64,000 nt of DNA from Actinomycetales bacterium (lineage in GTDB: Bacteria > Actinomycetota > Actinomycetes > Actinomycetales > Actinomycetaceae): contig JAATFD010000021.1 of assembly GCA_015655375.1 (NCBI GenBank), forward strand, positions 18,817 to 82,816. The letters run 5' to 3'. Under the pieces are notes generated by a model, which did not search any database, was not told the origin of the DNA, and saw only the letters and a list, made by a program, of their open reading frames with translations. The stretch's first letter is position 1, and every line of letters begins with the position of its first letter. Of the stretch, positions 8,197 through 17,375 are shown in pieces. Position numbers and translations under genes: made by a program.

Positions 8197-9405
8197 ATGG
8201 GTCATGAGGCCGGAGAATTTCGCGAAGCCGCGAATCCGTCGGCGAGGATCGCCGCGACGAGCCCTGTGAGTGCGTCATCACGCGAGTTGCGCGCGATGGA
8301 ACGTGCGCTCGAACTGGCTCGTCGTGGACCCCGCCACGATCCGAATCCGCAGGTCGGATGCGTCCTGCTCGCACCCGAGAGCGAGGCGTCCTCCGCGGGC
8401 GCCACGCGTCCGGAGCAAATATCCACGGTCGGAGCGGGCCTGTCGGGTCTGCTCGCGGAGGGCTGGCATCGCGGTGCTGGAACACCCCACGCGGAGGTCG
8501 CCGCCCTCGACCTCGCTCGCGCCCGGGAGATCGACGTGCATGGGGCGACGGCCGTCGTCACCGTGGAACCCTGCGCCCACACCGGACGGACCGGGCCGTG
8601 CGCCCGCGCCCTCATCGAGGCCGGGATCGCACGTGTCGTCATCGGCGTCGAGGACCCGTCGGCCCTCGCCGGCGGGGGAGCACGACTGCTGCGCGAGGCG
8701 GGGATCGAGGTCGTTCCGGGGCTCCTGCGCGAAGAGGGACTCGCTCTGCTCGGCCATTGGTACGACGCCGCACGACTCGGGCGTCCGTGGGTCACGCTCA
8801 AGACCGCGACGACGCTGGACGGTCGGGTCGCTGCCGCGGACGGCTCCAGCCGCTGGATCACGGGACCTGAGGCTCGCGCCCATGCCCATCGCATTCGCGC
8901 CGAGGTCGACGCCCTCGTCGTCGGAACGGGAACCATCCTGCGCGACGATCCCTCGTTGACCGCTCGACTCGCGGACGACGACGCTCACCAACCCCTGCGC
9001 GTCGTCGTCGGTCGACGCGACATCCCCGAGGACGCCGCGGTGCGCGCTCCCGGTGGGGAACTGATCCACCTGCGCACCCACGATCCCGCCAAGGCGCTCG
9101 CGGCGATGGGCGAGCGCGGTGTCCGCGACCTCGTCCTCGAGGGTGGGCCGACGGTGGCTGCCGCGTTCCTGCGGGCCGGCCTCGTCGACGAGATCCACGC
9201 CTACGTCGCGCCCGTCCTTCTCGGCGCGGGTGCCCCGGCCGTCGGCGATCTCGGGGTCACCACGATCGATGGAGCACGCCGTTTCCACACCGATCGCGTC
9301 GAGCAACTGGGCGACGACGTCCTGATCGTCGCGTGTCCGGTTGCCGGATCGACCAGTGTCGGCCGCTCGACCATCACCTGTTCATTCCCCACGAAGGAGT
9401 TCTGA
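8197..9405 (+). CDS. ribD: Bifunctional pyrimidine deaminase/reductase RibD
   Basis: A 402-residue enzyme catalysing steps 2 and 3 of riboflavin synthesis. The N-terminal deaminase domain (about 30-175) has PNPQVGCVLL, the zinc motif HAEVAALD and the second zinc cluster PCAHTGRTGPC. The C-terminal reductase domain (about 185-390) has TLKTATTLDGRVAAADGSSRWITG and the NADPH-binding DLVLEGGPT. The first about 30 residues before MERALELARRG are atypical, so initiation at the ATG at 8296 is possible. First gene of the operon under FMN riboswitch control. Overlaps ribE by one base (TGATG). Confidence 0.95.
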   Translation: MGHEAGEFREAANPSARIAATSPVSASSRELRAMERALELARRGPRHDPNPQVGCVLLAPESEASSAGATRPEQISTVGAGLSGLLAEGWHRGAGTPHAEVAALDLARAREIDVHGATAVVTVEPCAHTGRTGPCARALIEAGIARVVIGVEDPSALAGGGARLLREAGIEVVPGLLREEGLALLGHWYDAARLGRPWVTLKTATTLDGRVAAADGSSRWITGPEARAHAHRIRAEVDALVVGTGTILRDDPSLTARLADDDAHQPLRVVVGRRDIPEDAAVRAPGGELIHLRTHDPAKALAAMGERGVRDLVLEGGPTVAAAFLRAGLVDEIHAYVAPVLLGAGAPAVGDLGVTTIDGARRFHTDRVEQLGDDVLIVACPVAGSTSVGRSTITCSFPTKEF

Positions 9406-10082
9406 TGTTCACCGGAATCATCGAGGAATTGGGGACGGTTCGCTCCGTCGAATCCGAGGCCGGAGGTGGTGCGGCGCTGTGGATCGACGGTCCGCTCGTG
9501 GCGTCCGACGCGGGGCGAGGAGACTCGATCTGCGTCAACGGTGCGTGCCTGACGGTCGTCGAGGTCGTTGGCCAGGACGGGTCCGGCACCGGGCGTTTCC
9601 GCGTCGACGTGATGCCAGAGACCCTCCGGCGCACGGCGATCGGAATCCTCGTCTCTGGCTCCCGCGTCAATCTTGAGCGGTCGCTGCGCGTCGACGCGCG
9701 CGTGCACGGTCACATTGTCCAGGGCCACGTCGACGGCGTCGGTCCGTTGGTCGGACGACGAGACGTCAACGGATGGATCGAGTTGGAGGTCGGCATTCCC
9801 AAAGGGCTCGGCGGTCTCGTTGCCGAAAAGGGCGCGCTCACGCTCAACGGAGTCTCGCTGACCGTCACTCACGTCAGGAACGGCTCGCTCGGGGCTGCGC
9901 TGATCCCCGAAACACTGGAGCGGACGAACCTCGGCCTGCTGGAGACCGGGGACCCGGTCAACGTCGAGGCCGACGTGCTCGCCCGCTATGTGGCGCGAGT
10001 ACTCGATGTGGCAGGTGGTGGCGGGAGAAGGGCCGGTGCTTCGGATGCGTCGGAGGCGCTGGCGGGAGGTGACGTCCGATGA
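9405..10082 (+). CDS. ribE: Riboflavin synthase alpha chain
   Basis: A 225-residue enzyme that dismutates two 6,7-dimethyl-8-ribityllumazine molecules to riboflavin. It has the classic two lumazine-binding repeats: MFTGIIEELG at the start with CVNGACLTV in repeat 1, and HIVQGHVDGVG with LTLNGVSLTVT in repeat 2. An AAGGAG site precedes the ATG at 9405, which overlaps the ribD stop. The open frame begins earlier (9333), but the invariant MFTGI start is decisive. The C-terminal about 25 residues are Gly/Ala-rich and may be disordered. Confidence 0.95.
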   Translation: MFTGIIEELGTVRSVESEAGGGAALWIDGPLVASDAGRGDSICVNGACLTVVEVVGQDGSGTGRFRVDVMPETLRRTAIGILVSGSRVNLERSLRVDARVHGHIVQGHVDGVGPLVGRRDVNGWIELEVGIPKGLGGLVAEKGALTLNGVSLTVTHVRNGSLGAALIPETLERTNLGLLETGDPVNVEADVLARYVARVLDVAGGGGRRAGASDASEALAGGDVR

Positions 10083-11434
10083 CGGCTCTGTCCCCGGCCC
10101 GGCGCCGGATCGCCGCAGCGGTGAGAGAGCTTCGGCTCGGGCGTCCCGTCTTGGTCGCCGACTCCACCTCGCGGGAGAACGAGGTCGATGCGATCCTCGC
10201 CGCGGAGCTGGCGACCCCCGAGTGGATCGGGTGGCTGATCCGGCACAGCTCCGGATACCTCTGCGTGCCGATGAGCGAGGACCACGCGGACCGGCTCGGC
10301 CTGCCGCTGATGGTTCCGGGCAGCCAGGACCGGCTGCGCACCGCCTACACGATCACGGCGGACGCGGCCTCGGGCGTGACTACGGGGATCAGCGCCCACG
10401 ATCGCGCGCGGACGGCTCGGGTGCTCGCCGCCGCCGACAGCACGCCCGCGGACCTGACGAGGCCGGGGCACGTCCTTCCCCTGCGCGCCGTGCCCGGCGG
10501 GCTGCGTCAACGCGGTGGGCACACCGAGGCCGCGGTCGAGCTGTGCCGACTGGCGGGGAGAGCTCCGGTCGGCGTCATCAGCGAGCTCGTCCACGACGAC
10601 GGCTCGATGCTGAGGTACGCGGGCGCTCGCGGTCTGGCGGAGGAATCTGGCCTCGTCCTCGTGACGGTGGAGGATCTGATCGAGGAACTGGACGCGCGAG
10701 ACGCGCAGGCCGATCGGACGGGGACAGCTGTCCAGGAAACGCGGACTGCGGCGGAGGACCGAATTGCGCGGACGACCGCCGATCCGGAGGTCATGCACGC
10801 ACCCGGACCGGCGCGCGTGAGTCGTGCGGCCGAGGCGCGTCTGCCCACCCGGCAGGGTGTCTTCACCGCGATCGCCTATAGGGACGAGGCGTTGGGGACG
10901 GAGCATCTGGCGTTGGTCTCTGAGGGACCGGGGCGTGTGGGTGCCGGCCCCGTCCTCGTGCGCGTGCATTCCGAGTGCGTGACCGGCGACGTCTTCCATT
11001 CCCTGCGCTGTGAGTGCGGGGCCCAGCTGGAGCGGGCGATGGACCTGATCGGCGAACGCGGCGGCGTCCTCATTCGCCTCGGCGGGCAGGAAGGCCGCGG
11101 CATCGGGCTGGCCGAGAAGATTCGCGCCTATGCGCTTCAGGACGGCGGGCGTGACACCGTCCAGGCGAACCTCGACCTTGGATGGCCATCTGACCTGCGC
11201 GAATACTGTGCCGCTGCGGACATCCTCCGCGACCTCCAGGCGACGCGGGTCCGGCTGCTGACGAACAACCCGGACAAGGTCCGTGCGCTCGAGGAGTCCG
11301 GGATCGAGGTGGTCGGACGCGTGCCCCTGGTCGTGGGAATCACCGCCGAGAACCTGAGCTACATGCGGACGAAAGCGCGGGTGATGGGACATCGGATCGA
11401 CGATGCTCTGCTCGCCGAGGGGAGCGTGTCATGA
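10079..11434 (+). CDS. ribBA: Bifunctional DHBP synthase / GTP cyclohydrolase II
   Basis: A 451-residue fusion. The N-terminal RibB domain (about 1-205) makes 3,4-dihydroxy-2-butanone-4-phosphate and retains [24 protein letters not shown] and ISEL. The C-terminal RibA domain (about 240-440) opens GTP, with the zinc cluster in [21 protein letters not shown] split over C-x10-C-x-C and the QEGRGIGL motif. The RibB acidic loop is [10 protein letters not shown] rather than the usual DDEDRENEGD, so two acidic positions and a glycine differ from the consensus. ATGA overlaps join it to ribE and ribH. Confidence 0.93.
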   Translation: MTALSPARRRIAAAVRELRLGRPVLVADSTSRENEVDAILAAELATPEWIGWLIRHSSGYLCVPMSEDHADRLGLPLMVPGSQDRLRTAYTITADAASGVTTGISAHDRARTARVLAAADSTPADLTRPGHVLPLRAVPGGLRQRGGHTEAAVELCRLAGRAPVGVISELVHDDGSMLRYAGARGLAEESGLVLVTVEDLIEELDARDAQADRTGTAVQETRTAAEDRIARTTADPEVMHAPGPARVSRAAEARLPTRQGVFTAIAYRDEALGTEHLALVSEGPGRVGAGPVLVRVHSECVTGDVFHSLRCECGAQLERAMDLIGERGGVLIRLGGQEGRGIGLAEKIRAYALQDGGRDTVQANLDLGWPSDLREYCAAADILRDLQATRVRLLTNNPDKVRALEESGIEVVGRVPLVVGITAENLSYMRTKARVMGHRIDDALLAEGSVS

Positions 11435-11919
11435 GTGGAGCGGGTGCGCCGGAGTTGCAGGTCGACGGCCACGGGATGAGGGTCGTCATCGTCGCGGCAA
11501 GCTGGCACCGGCGCGTGATGGACGGGCTGGTCGCAGGGGCGCAGCGGGGACTTTTCGCCGCGGGCGTCAAGGACGTGCGCCTCGTCCGGGTCCCGGGGTC
11601 TTTCGAGCTTCCGCTGGCGGCACAGACGGCGGCGCGATCGGGTGTGGACGCGGTGGTGGCCTTGGGCGTGGTCATTCGAGGAGGGACTCCGCACTTCGAC
11701 TACGTCTGTCAGGCGGCGACCCAGGGTCTGACCGAGGTCGCTCTGCGCACCGGGATCCCCGTCGGATTTGGGGTCCTGACCTGCGACGACGAGGCACAGG
11801 CGCTCGACCGGGCGGGAGTGGAGGGCTCGCACGAGGACAAGGGGGTCGAGGCCGCCCAGGCCGCCGTGGAGATGGTCAGGGTGATGAGGGCGAATAGTGG
11901 GAGCGGGCTTGGAGGATGA
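11431..11919 (+). CDS. ribH: 6,7-dimethyl-8-ribityllumazine synthase
   Basis: A 162-residue subunit of the icosahedral lumazine synthase that joins the RibA/RibD product with dihydroxybutanone phosphate. Motifs in order: [24 protein letters not shown] with the catalytic histidine, [22 protein letters not shown] and a C-terminal helix. The substrate-binding HFDYV and RAG (arginine) elements are intact. Last gene of the rib operon, overlapping ribBA by four bases. No strong terminator follows it. Confidence 0.95.
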   Translation: MSGAGAPELQVDGHGMRVVIVAASWHRRVMDGLVAGAQRGLFAAGVKDVRLVRVPGSFELPLAAQTAARSGVDAVVALGVVIRGGTPHFDYVCQAATQGLTEVALRTGIPVGFGVLTCDDEAQALDRAGVEGSHEDKGVEAAQAAVEMVRVMRANSGSGLGG

Positions 11920-12060
11920 CGAGGCTCCGGTCGATTCGCTGCCGGGAGGCGTTTCCGTGCTTGGAGGGGATCGCAAATGGGGACGCGATCGTCGAGGACC
12001 ATCGGCGGCCTGGAGGAGAAGGGGAAGCACAGCCTCCTTGACGCGGGTAATGTCTCCGCC

Positions 12061-13059
12061 ATGACTGATGCATTGACGCACTCCCTGCACTCGTCCCGGC
12101 TGCTCTATGGATGCATGGGGTTGGGCGGTACGCGGGACGATCCCGCGTACGGATCCACACAGATCGACCGCGCCTGGGACGCCCTCCACGCGGCGGTCGA
12201 GATCGGCATCACCGTCCTCGATACGGCGGACATCTACCGCGCGGGGTCCTCCGAACAGATCGTCGGCGAGATCCTCTCGCGCGATCCCGAACTGCGCGCT
12301 GCGGTCCACATCCAGACGAAGTGTGGCGTCATCCTCTCGCGCGAGGGCGGGACCGGCATGCCCTCCGAGGTCGGTCGCTACGACTCCTCCGCCGCGCACA
12401 TCACCGAGTCGCTCGAGAAGTCGCTGGAGCGGCTGCGGGTCGATCGCATCGACACACTCTTGCTGCACCGACCCGATCCGCTGATGGATTCCGACGAGGT
12501 CGCCGAGGCGTTGGGCGACGCGTTGACGCACGGGCTCATCGGCCGATGGGGTGTGTCCAACATGGGGCCCTGGCAGATGGAATTGCTCAAGGCGGAGCCG
12601 GGGGTCCCGGACGTCGATCAGGTCGAGCTGAGTCTGTCGGCGCGGGGATTCGTCGAGACCGCGATCAACGCCGAGGACGGGGGCCAGCCGGGGTCGCGCT
12701 ACCCGGCCGGCACCGTCGAATACTGTGCAAGCCGCGGGATTGAGGTCCAGGCATGGAGTCCTCTGGCCCGCGGGCGCTTCACCGGTGCGCCGGAGTCGGC
12801 GTTGGGCCGGGCGCGGACTCCCGAGGAGGTCGCGACCTCGGAGCTGGTGTCGGAGCTGGCTGAGGCCCACTCGACGACGCCGGAGACGATTGTCCTGTGG
12901 TGGCTGACGAGGCACCCGGGGCGCATCCATCCCGTCATCGGAACGACTGACCCGGAGCGGATCCGCGCCTGCGCCGATGCGAACACCCGGGACAGCGAGC
13001 TCACGCGGGTCGAGTGGTACCGGCTGCTGACTGCGGCCAGGGGTCACGCCGTGCCATGA
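12061..13059 (+). CDS. Aldo/keto reductase
   Basis: A 332-residue NADPH-dependent (beta/alpha)8 oxidoreductase. The catalytic tetrad is visible: Asp and Tyr in VLDTADIYRAG, Lys in IQTKCG and His in LLHRPDP. Late motifs include RWGVSNMG, VQAWSPLARGRF and IGTTDPERI for cofactor binding, which resemble the YdhF branch. The frame is open from 11977, but the ATG at 12061 starts the normal N-terminus. It is separated from ribH by about 140 bases with no obvious gene. Substrate unknown. Confidence 0.85.
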   Translation: MTDALTHSLHSSRLLYGCMGLGGTRDDPAYGSTQIDRAWDALHAAVEIGITVLDTADIYRAGSSEQIVGEILSRDPELRAAVHIQTKCGVILSREGGTGMPSEVGRYDSSAAHITESLEKSLERLRVDRIDTLLLHRPDPLMDSDEVAEALGDALTHGLIGRWGVSNMGPWQMELLKAEPGVPDVDQVELSLSARGFVETAINAEDGGQPGSRYPAGTVEYCASRGIEVQAWSPLARGRFTGAPESALGRARTPEEVATSELVSELAEAHSTTPETIVLWWLTRHPGRIHPVIGTTDPERIRACADANTRDSELTRVEWYRLLTAARGHAVP

Positions 13060-13077
13060 GACCGCTCAGGGCGTGAC
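13043..13077 (+). terminator. Hairpin overlapping the aldo/keto reductase stop
   Basis: GTCACGCC (13043-13050) pairs perfectly with GGCGTGAC (13070-13077) around a 19-base loop that contains the stop codon. No T-run follows, so it could be a weak terminator or part of the repeat-rich convergent region. Confidence 0.35.
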
Positions 13078-13096
13078 GAGGGGTCGACCTCCGCAT

Positions 13097-13258
13097 CGGT
13101 TTGCCGGGTTGCTGGCGGAATACCTGCCAGCTGAGCGGGCACCAGTGCATCATGGTGGTCAGCGGTGATGCTGCTGTTCCCCACGTGGCTCTCGGCGGTG
13201 TTTCTTGCAGGAATTCCGCCGTTCTTGTGGCCGAGAGCCTCGCCGGGAACACCCACCG
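13097..13258. repeat. Dispersed palindromic intergenic repeat, copy A
   Basis: This copy has a left hairpin (GCTGGC 13111-13116 / GCCAGC 13126-13131) and a core hairpin with perfect 10-bp arms GGCTCTCGGC (13187-13196) and GCCGAGAGCC (13230-13239) around 33 bases. A second copy lies at about 32677-32845. The left parts are in the same orientation, but the 33-base core of copy A matches the reverse complement of the core in copy B (about 24 of 33 positions by eye). It lies between converging genes. Confidence 0.75.
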
Positions 13259-13305
13259 ACGAACCTGAAACTTGGTGCCCCCTGCCGACAGGAACCCGAC
13301 GCGCC

Positions 13306-13926
13306 TCATTGTGTCGGCGCAATGACGCAGACCGTCGCGGGCCCCTGGGCCAGGTGGGGGTCGAGATGGATGAATCCGCCCCCGTCGGTCTTCGACGAGG
13401 CCGCAGCGGGCTTCCCCGTCGGCGTCGACGTCACCCGCCTGCGTCCTGGCGCACTCGCAATCCGCGAGGAGATCACCCCGGTGTTGAAGCCCCCCAGATG
13501 CAGCCCACCATGGAAACGCGCGTGCTCGATCTTGATGCATCGGTCCATGACGACGTCCAGGCCCGCATCCAGCGCGATGCTCGCCGCCTCTTCGCTGACC
13601 AGACCGAGCTGGATCCACAGGACTTTTGCGCCGATAGCGACCGCCTGTCGCGCGACCTCGGGCAGGTCCTCGGGTTTGCGGAACGCCACGACCGCATCGG
13701 GGAGGACCGGCAGATCCGCCAACGTCGGATAGGCTGGCCGGCCCAGGATCTCGCTCGCCCGGGGGTTGACGAAGTAGAGGTCGTAGTCCGTGTCCTGCAT
13801 CAGATAGCTGGCGACGAAGTAGCTGGCCCGCGCGGGATTCGATGATGCCCCGACCAGGGCGACCGAGTGGAGGTCACCCAGGATCTCGTAGCGCCTCGTG
13901 GCGTTCGGCTCGACATAGGTGGTCAT
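13306..13926 (-). CDS. CoA-binding (YccU-like) protein with extended C-terminus
   Basis: A 206-residue protein. Residues 15-155 form the Rossmann-like CoA-binding domain: VALVGASSNPARASYFVASYL, YFVNPRASEILGRPAYPTL, KVLWIQLGLVSEEA and HLGGFNTGVISSR. Family members usually end about there. The last 50 residues are low-complexity (Arg/Ser/Thr/Pro) and run into the repeat region, so they may be read-through caused by a lost stop. It overlaps metY by ATGA and probably shares its message. Role unknown, though this pairing with a sulfhydrylase gene suggests a link to sulfur or thioester metabolism. Confidence 0.8.
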   Translation of the reverse strand: MTTYVEPNATRRYEILGDLHSVALVGASSNPARASYFVASYLMQDTDYDLYFVNPRASEILGRPAYPTLADLPVLPDAVVAFRKPEDLPEVARQAVAIGAKVLWIQLGLVSEEAASIALDAGLDVVMDRCIKIEHARFHGGLHLGGFNTGVISSRIASAPGRRRVTSTPTGKPAAASSKTDGGGFIHLDPHLAQGPATVCVIAPTQ

Positions 13927-15230
13927 CGGATGTCTCCTCCCGTTGCGCGGGTCAAAGCCTGATCGAGGTCGGCGATGATGTCCTCGACGTCCTCGAGGCC
14001 GACGCTGATGCGGACGGTCCCGGGTCCGACTCCGGATGCTGCCAATTGCTCATCGCTGAGCTGGGCGTGCGTGGTCGACCCAGGATGGATGATCAGGGTC
14101 TTCGCATCGCCGATGTTGGCCAGGTGAGAAGCCAGTGACAGGTTCTCGATGAAGCGGCTGCCGAATTCGCGGCCGCCCTTGAGCTCGAAGCTGAAGACCG
14201 ATCCGGGGCCCTCGGGGAGATACTTCCGTGCGCGATCGAAGTGGTGATGGGAGGGCAGTCCCGCCCAATGGACGGCATCGATGCGGGGATCGGCCTCGAG
14301 CCAGGTGGCGACCTCGCGCGCGTTCGCGATGTGCGCAGCCATGCGATATGGCAGGGTCTCCACACCGAGCGAGAGCAGGAACGCCGAATGGGGTGACAGT
14401 GCTGGCCCGATGTCGCGCAGCTGTTCGGATCGTAGTCGCGTCAGGTAGGCGTACTCCTGGAAGTTGCCGACCCAGGTCAGGCCACCGTAGCTGGCGACCG
14501 GTTCGTGGAAGTGGGGGAACTTCTCTGGGATAAAGTCGAACTTTCCCGATTCGACGACGACACCGCCCAACGTCGTGCCATGTCCGCCCAGGAACTTCGT
14601 GGCCGAATGGACGACGATGTCGGCGCCCCATTCGATCGGGCGGACCAAGTAGGGTGTCGCGACCGTCGAGTCGATGATTAGGGGGATCGAGGCCTCGTGC
14701 GCAACCGCGGCCAGACCCTCGATGTCGGCGACCTCGCCAGAGGGGTTCGCGATCATCTCGACGAAGATGAACTTGGTGTTCTCGCGCAGCGCCGCCCGGT
14801 AGTCCTCGGGATCCGAGCTCGCGACGAAGGACGTGTCCACCCCGAAGCGACGCAGCGTGACGTCGAGCTGCGTGACCGTCCCACCGTACAGGTTCGAGCT
14901 GGCGACGACGTGATCACCGGCTTCGACCAGCGAGGCGAAGGCGATGTATTGGGCGGACAGCCCGGACGCGGTGGCGACGGCGCCGAGGCCGCCCTCGAGG
15001 CTCGCGATCCTCTCCTCGAAGGCTGCGACCGTCGGATTGCCGATGCGGGAGTAGACGTTGCCGTATTTGCGCAGCGTGAACTTGGCGGAGGCGTCCTCGG
15101 TGTCGCGGAAGACGAATGAGGTTGTCTCGTAGATCGGCAGGGCCCGGGCGCCCGCAGCCGCATCGGGGATGTTCCCGGCGTGGATGGCACGGGTGCGGAA
15201 CCCGAATGACCTGTCTGGTGTGTCGCTCAT
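13923..15230 (-). CDS. metY: O-acetylhomoserine sulfhydrylase (Cys/Met PLP enzyme)
   Basis: A 435-residue fold-type I PLP enzyme that makes homocysteine from O-acetylhomoserine and sulfide, or methionine when methanethiol is the thiol. Motifs: TRAIHAGN, YSRIGNPTVAAFEERIASLEGG, a substrate/PLP aspartate in LIIDSTVATPYL and the PLP lysine in HSATKFLGGHGT. Length and the RKYGNVYSR signature favour MetY over MetB/MetC. It starts 67 bases after the alcohol dehydrogenase stop in the same direction, so it may be co-transcribed with the sugar transport operon or have its own promoter. GGAAAGGA precedes the start. Confidence 0.9.
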   Translation of the reverse strand: MSDTPDRSFGFRTRAIHAGNIPDAAAGARALPIYETTSFVFRDTEDASAKFTLRKYGNVYSRIGNPTVAAFEERIASLEGGLGAVATASGLSAQYIAFASLVEAGDHVVASSNLYGGTVTQLDVTLRRFGVDTSFVASSDPEDYRAALRENTKFIFVEMIANPSGEVADIEGLAAVAHEASIPLIIDSTVATPYLVRPIEWGADIVVHSATKFLGGHGTTLGGVVVESGKFDFIPEKFPHFHEPVASYGGLTWVGNFQEYAYLTRLRSEQLRDIGPALSPHSAFLLSLGVETLPYRMAAHIANAREVATWLEADPRIDAVHWAGLPSHHHFDRARKYLPEGPGSVFSFELKGGREFGSRFIENLSLASHLANIGDAKTLIIHPGSTTHAQLSDEQLAASGVGPGTVRISVGLEDVEDIIADLDQALTRATGGDIR

Positions 15231-15297
15231 GATGGGGACGTGGTCCTTTCCCCTCCGACGGACTCTCGATGAGCGGGAGCCGCGCCGGCGGGAGATC

Positions 15298-16398
15298 TCA
15301 GGGATGAATGACGATCTTGAGCGACTCTCCGGCCGCTCGGAGCAGGGCGAAGGCCTCGCTGAGATCCGACAGGGGAAAATGGTGCGTGATCGCGGGCCGT
15401 GGATCGATGCGTCCCGCGCTGAGAAGCCGGATGTATCCGTCGGTGTCGGTGTGATCGGCCGAGTACTTCGAGGTGATGGTCACTTCGTCGAAATAGGCGG
15501 CCGCGGCGTCCTGGGCCCAGTCGCTTCCGGGTTTGCCCGGTGCCGCCAGGTGAAGGGTCCCTCCCGGCTCCACGAGGGCGCGCGCCGCGGAGTAGACCGC
15601 CGTACTCGGCGCGGCCGCGATGGCGACGTCGGCGAGCAGGCCGTCGTTGAGATCACGCAGCTGCTGGACGGTGTCTCCCGCCGGATCGATCACGGCTGTC
15701 GCCCCGAGCTCCAGCGCCTTCCGTCGACGCCACTCGGAGAACTCGGAGACAATGACACGACCCGCGCCGAGCCTGGGCGCCAGGTGGGCGAATCCCAGCC
15801 CCATGAATCCTGCGCCAACGACGGCGACGGTGTCCCCTGGCCGGATCGAGCAGGTCTTCAGACCACCGAGCACGCAGGACCAGGGTTCGATGGTCGTCGC
15901 CACGTCGTCGGAGATCGAGTCGGGCAGGACATGGGTGTCCGTGGCCAGGTGAAGCGCGCTGACCCGCACATAGCGGGCCATCTCGCCGGGGTCCAGGCGC
16001 GTCGACTTGTAGAACGGGTCGAGCGTGAAGTGCCCGTGGCGGGACCGGTGCGAGCCGAGTCGTCCGACGTGGTGATTGACGAAGACCCGGTCACCGAGGT
16101 GGACCGTGTCGACCTCGTCGCCTGCGGCCACGACGATCCCGACGCCCTCGTGACCGAGGATCTTGCCTTCGCTCGAGTACCACTCCATGGCCTCGCCCGC
16201 GCACAGGGCGCTCGCGGTCAGGCGCAGGAGAACCTCGTCGCGACCGATCCGGGGGACGGGCCTGCGTTCCAGACGGATGTCCTCGGGCCCGTGGTAGACC
16301 CCGACATCCTGGGCCTGCGGGATGTCCTCCAGCGTGCGGATCCCGTTGCCGGCTCCCGGCTGAAGCGAGCTCGGGGTCGTGTGCGTGGTGTCTGTCAT
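15298..16398 (-). CDS. Zinc-type medium-chain alcohol dehydrogenase
   Basis: A 366-residue MDR-family NAD(P)-dependent dehydrogenase. The catalytic zinc site is indicated by SALCAGE (Cys) and ILGHEGVG (His-Glu), and the Rossmann motif is VAVVGAGFMGLGFA. The structural-zinc four-cysteine loop of many family members is absent and replaced by NHHVGRLGSHRSRHG. It overlaps msrAB by ATGA and is the seventh gene of the leftward sugar operon after the cupin. In that context it probably reduces or oxidises an alcohol or aldehyde formed from the transported sugar. Confidence 0.85.
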   Translation of the reverse strand: MTDTTHTTPSSLQPGAGNGIRTLEDIPQAQDVGVYHGPEDIRLERRPVPRIGRDEVLLRLTASALCAGEAMEWYSSEGKILGHEGVGIVVAAGDEVDTVHLGDRVFVNHHVGRLGSHRSRHGHFTLDPFYKSTRLDPGEMARYVRVSALHLATDTHVLPDSISDDVATTIEPWSCVLGGLKTCSIRPGDTVAVVGAGFMGLGFAHLAPRLGAGRVIVSEFSEWRRRKALELGATAVIDPAGDTVQQLRDLNDGLLADVAIAAAPSTAVYSAARALVEPGGTLHLAAPGKPGSDWAQDAAAAYFDEVTITSKYSADHTDTDGYIRLLSAGRIDPRPAITHHFPLSDLSEAFALLRAAGESLKIVIHP

Positions 16399-17375
16399 CG
16401 CTCAGCCTCCTGTGTGGGAATGACACGGCCGAGAAGATCGCCGTAGCCCTGCTCAGGCATCCGTTCGGCCGGGACGAACCTCAGAGCCGCGGAATTGATG
16501 CAGTAACGACGGCCACCAGCCTGGGGAGGTCCGTCCTCGAAGACGTGACCGAGGTGGATGTCACCGGAGGCAGAACGGATTTCCCGACGGATCTTGCCCC
16601 GCGAGGTGTCATCGAGTTCGGCCACGGCGTCCTCGTCGAGGGGACGGGTGAAGGAGGGCCAGCCGCATCCCGCATCGTACTTGTCCGCCGACGTGAACAG
16701 GGGCTGACCGGTCGTGACGTCGACGTACAGTCCGGGCGCCGTTCGTTCGGTGTGCTCCCCGCTGCCCTCGACCTCGGTGTGGCCGTGGAGCGTGATCTCG
16801 TACTGGACGGGGGTGAGCAGGCGACGCAGGCGATCGTCCTCGCGGAGGAACCGCTCCTGGGGCCGGGCGGCGGCAGCCCGCTCGATCGCCCGGGCCGGGA
16901 TGTGGCACGTCGCATCGGGATTCTTGTCGAAGTAGTGCTGGTGGTACTCCTCGGCCCGGAAGAGGTTGGTCAGCGGCGCGACCTCGATGGCCAGTGGTTC
17001 TTCGTGATGGCGCTGGACGACGGCCAGGGCGAGATCGATGGATAGGTGATCGTCTGTGTCGGTGAAATAGATGCCGGAACGGTATTGGACCCCGATGTCG
17101 TCACCCTGCCGGTTGATCGACACGGGATCGACGATCGCCAGGAAGAGCTCAAGGAGGAAGGCGAGGCCCACCTGGGTGCGGTCGTAGGTGATGTGGACGG
17201 TCTCCGCATGCCCGGAATCGGCACAGACCTCCTCATACGTGGGTGCCGGTGTCGGTCCGTTCGCATAGCCGACCTCGGTGTCGAGGACGCCGTGGACCCG
17301 GTCGAAGTACGTCTGGATCCCCCAGAAGCATCCTCCCGCCAGGTAGATCTCTCCGGTGTGCTCGGGCGTGGTCAT
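16395..17375 (-). CDS. msrAB: Bifunctional methionine sulfoxide reductase A/B
   Basis: A 326-residue fusion repairing both stereoisomers of methionine sulfoxide. The MsrA domain (about 1-165) has the catalytic cysteine in GGCFWG and the YANGPTPAPTYEEVC and HAETVHITYD segments. The MsrB domain (about 185-315) has GCGWPSF, HLGHVFEDGP and the catalytic cysteine in RYCINSAALRF. The frame is open far upstream, but the ATG at 17375 has GGAGAG in front and overlaps the kinase stop by ATGA. Its position inside a sugar ABC operon is unusual. Confidence 0.93.
   Translation of the reverse strand: MTTPEHTGEIYLAGGCFWGIQTYFDRVHGVLDTEVGYANGPTPAPTYEEVCADSGHAETVHITYDRTQVGLAFLLELFLAIVDPVSINRQGDDIGVQYRSGIYFTDTDDHLSIDLALAVVQRHHEEPLAIEVAPLTNLFRAEEYHQHYFDKNPDATCHIPARAIERAAAARPQERFLREDDRLRRLLTPVQYEITLHGHTEVEGSGEHTERTAPGLYVDVTTGQPLFTSADKYDAGCGWPSFTRPLDEDAVAELDDTSRGKIRREIRSASGDIHLGHVFEDGPPQAGGRRYCINSAALRFVPAERMPEQGYGDLLGRVIPTQEAER

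Noticed and set aside
13165..13845. 226-codon plus-strand frame with a signal-like start
   Set aside because: It begins inside repeat copy A and runs antisense to the CoA-binding protein gene. The hydrophobic start is the translated hairpin core.
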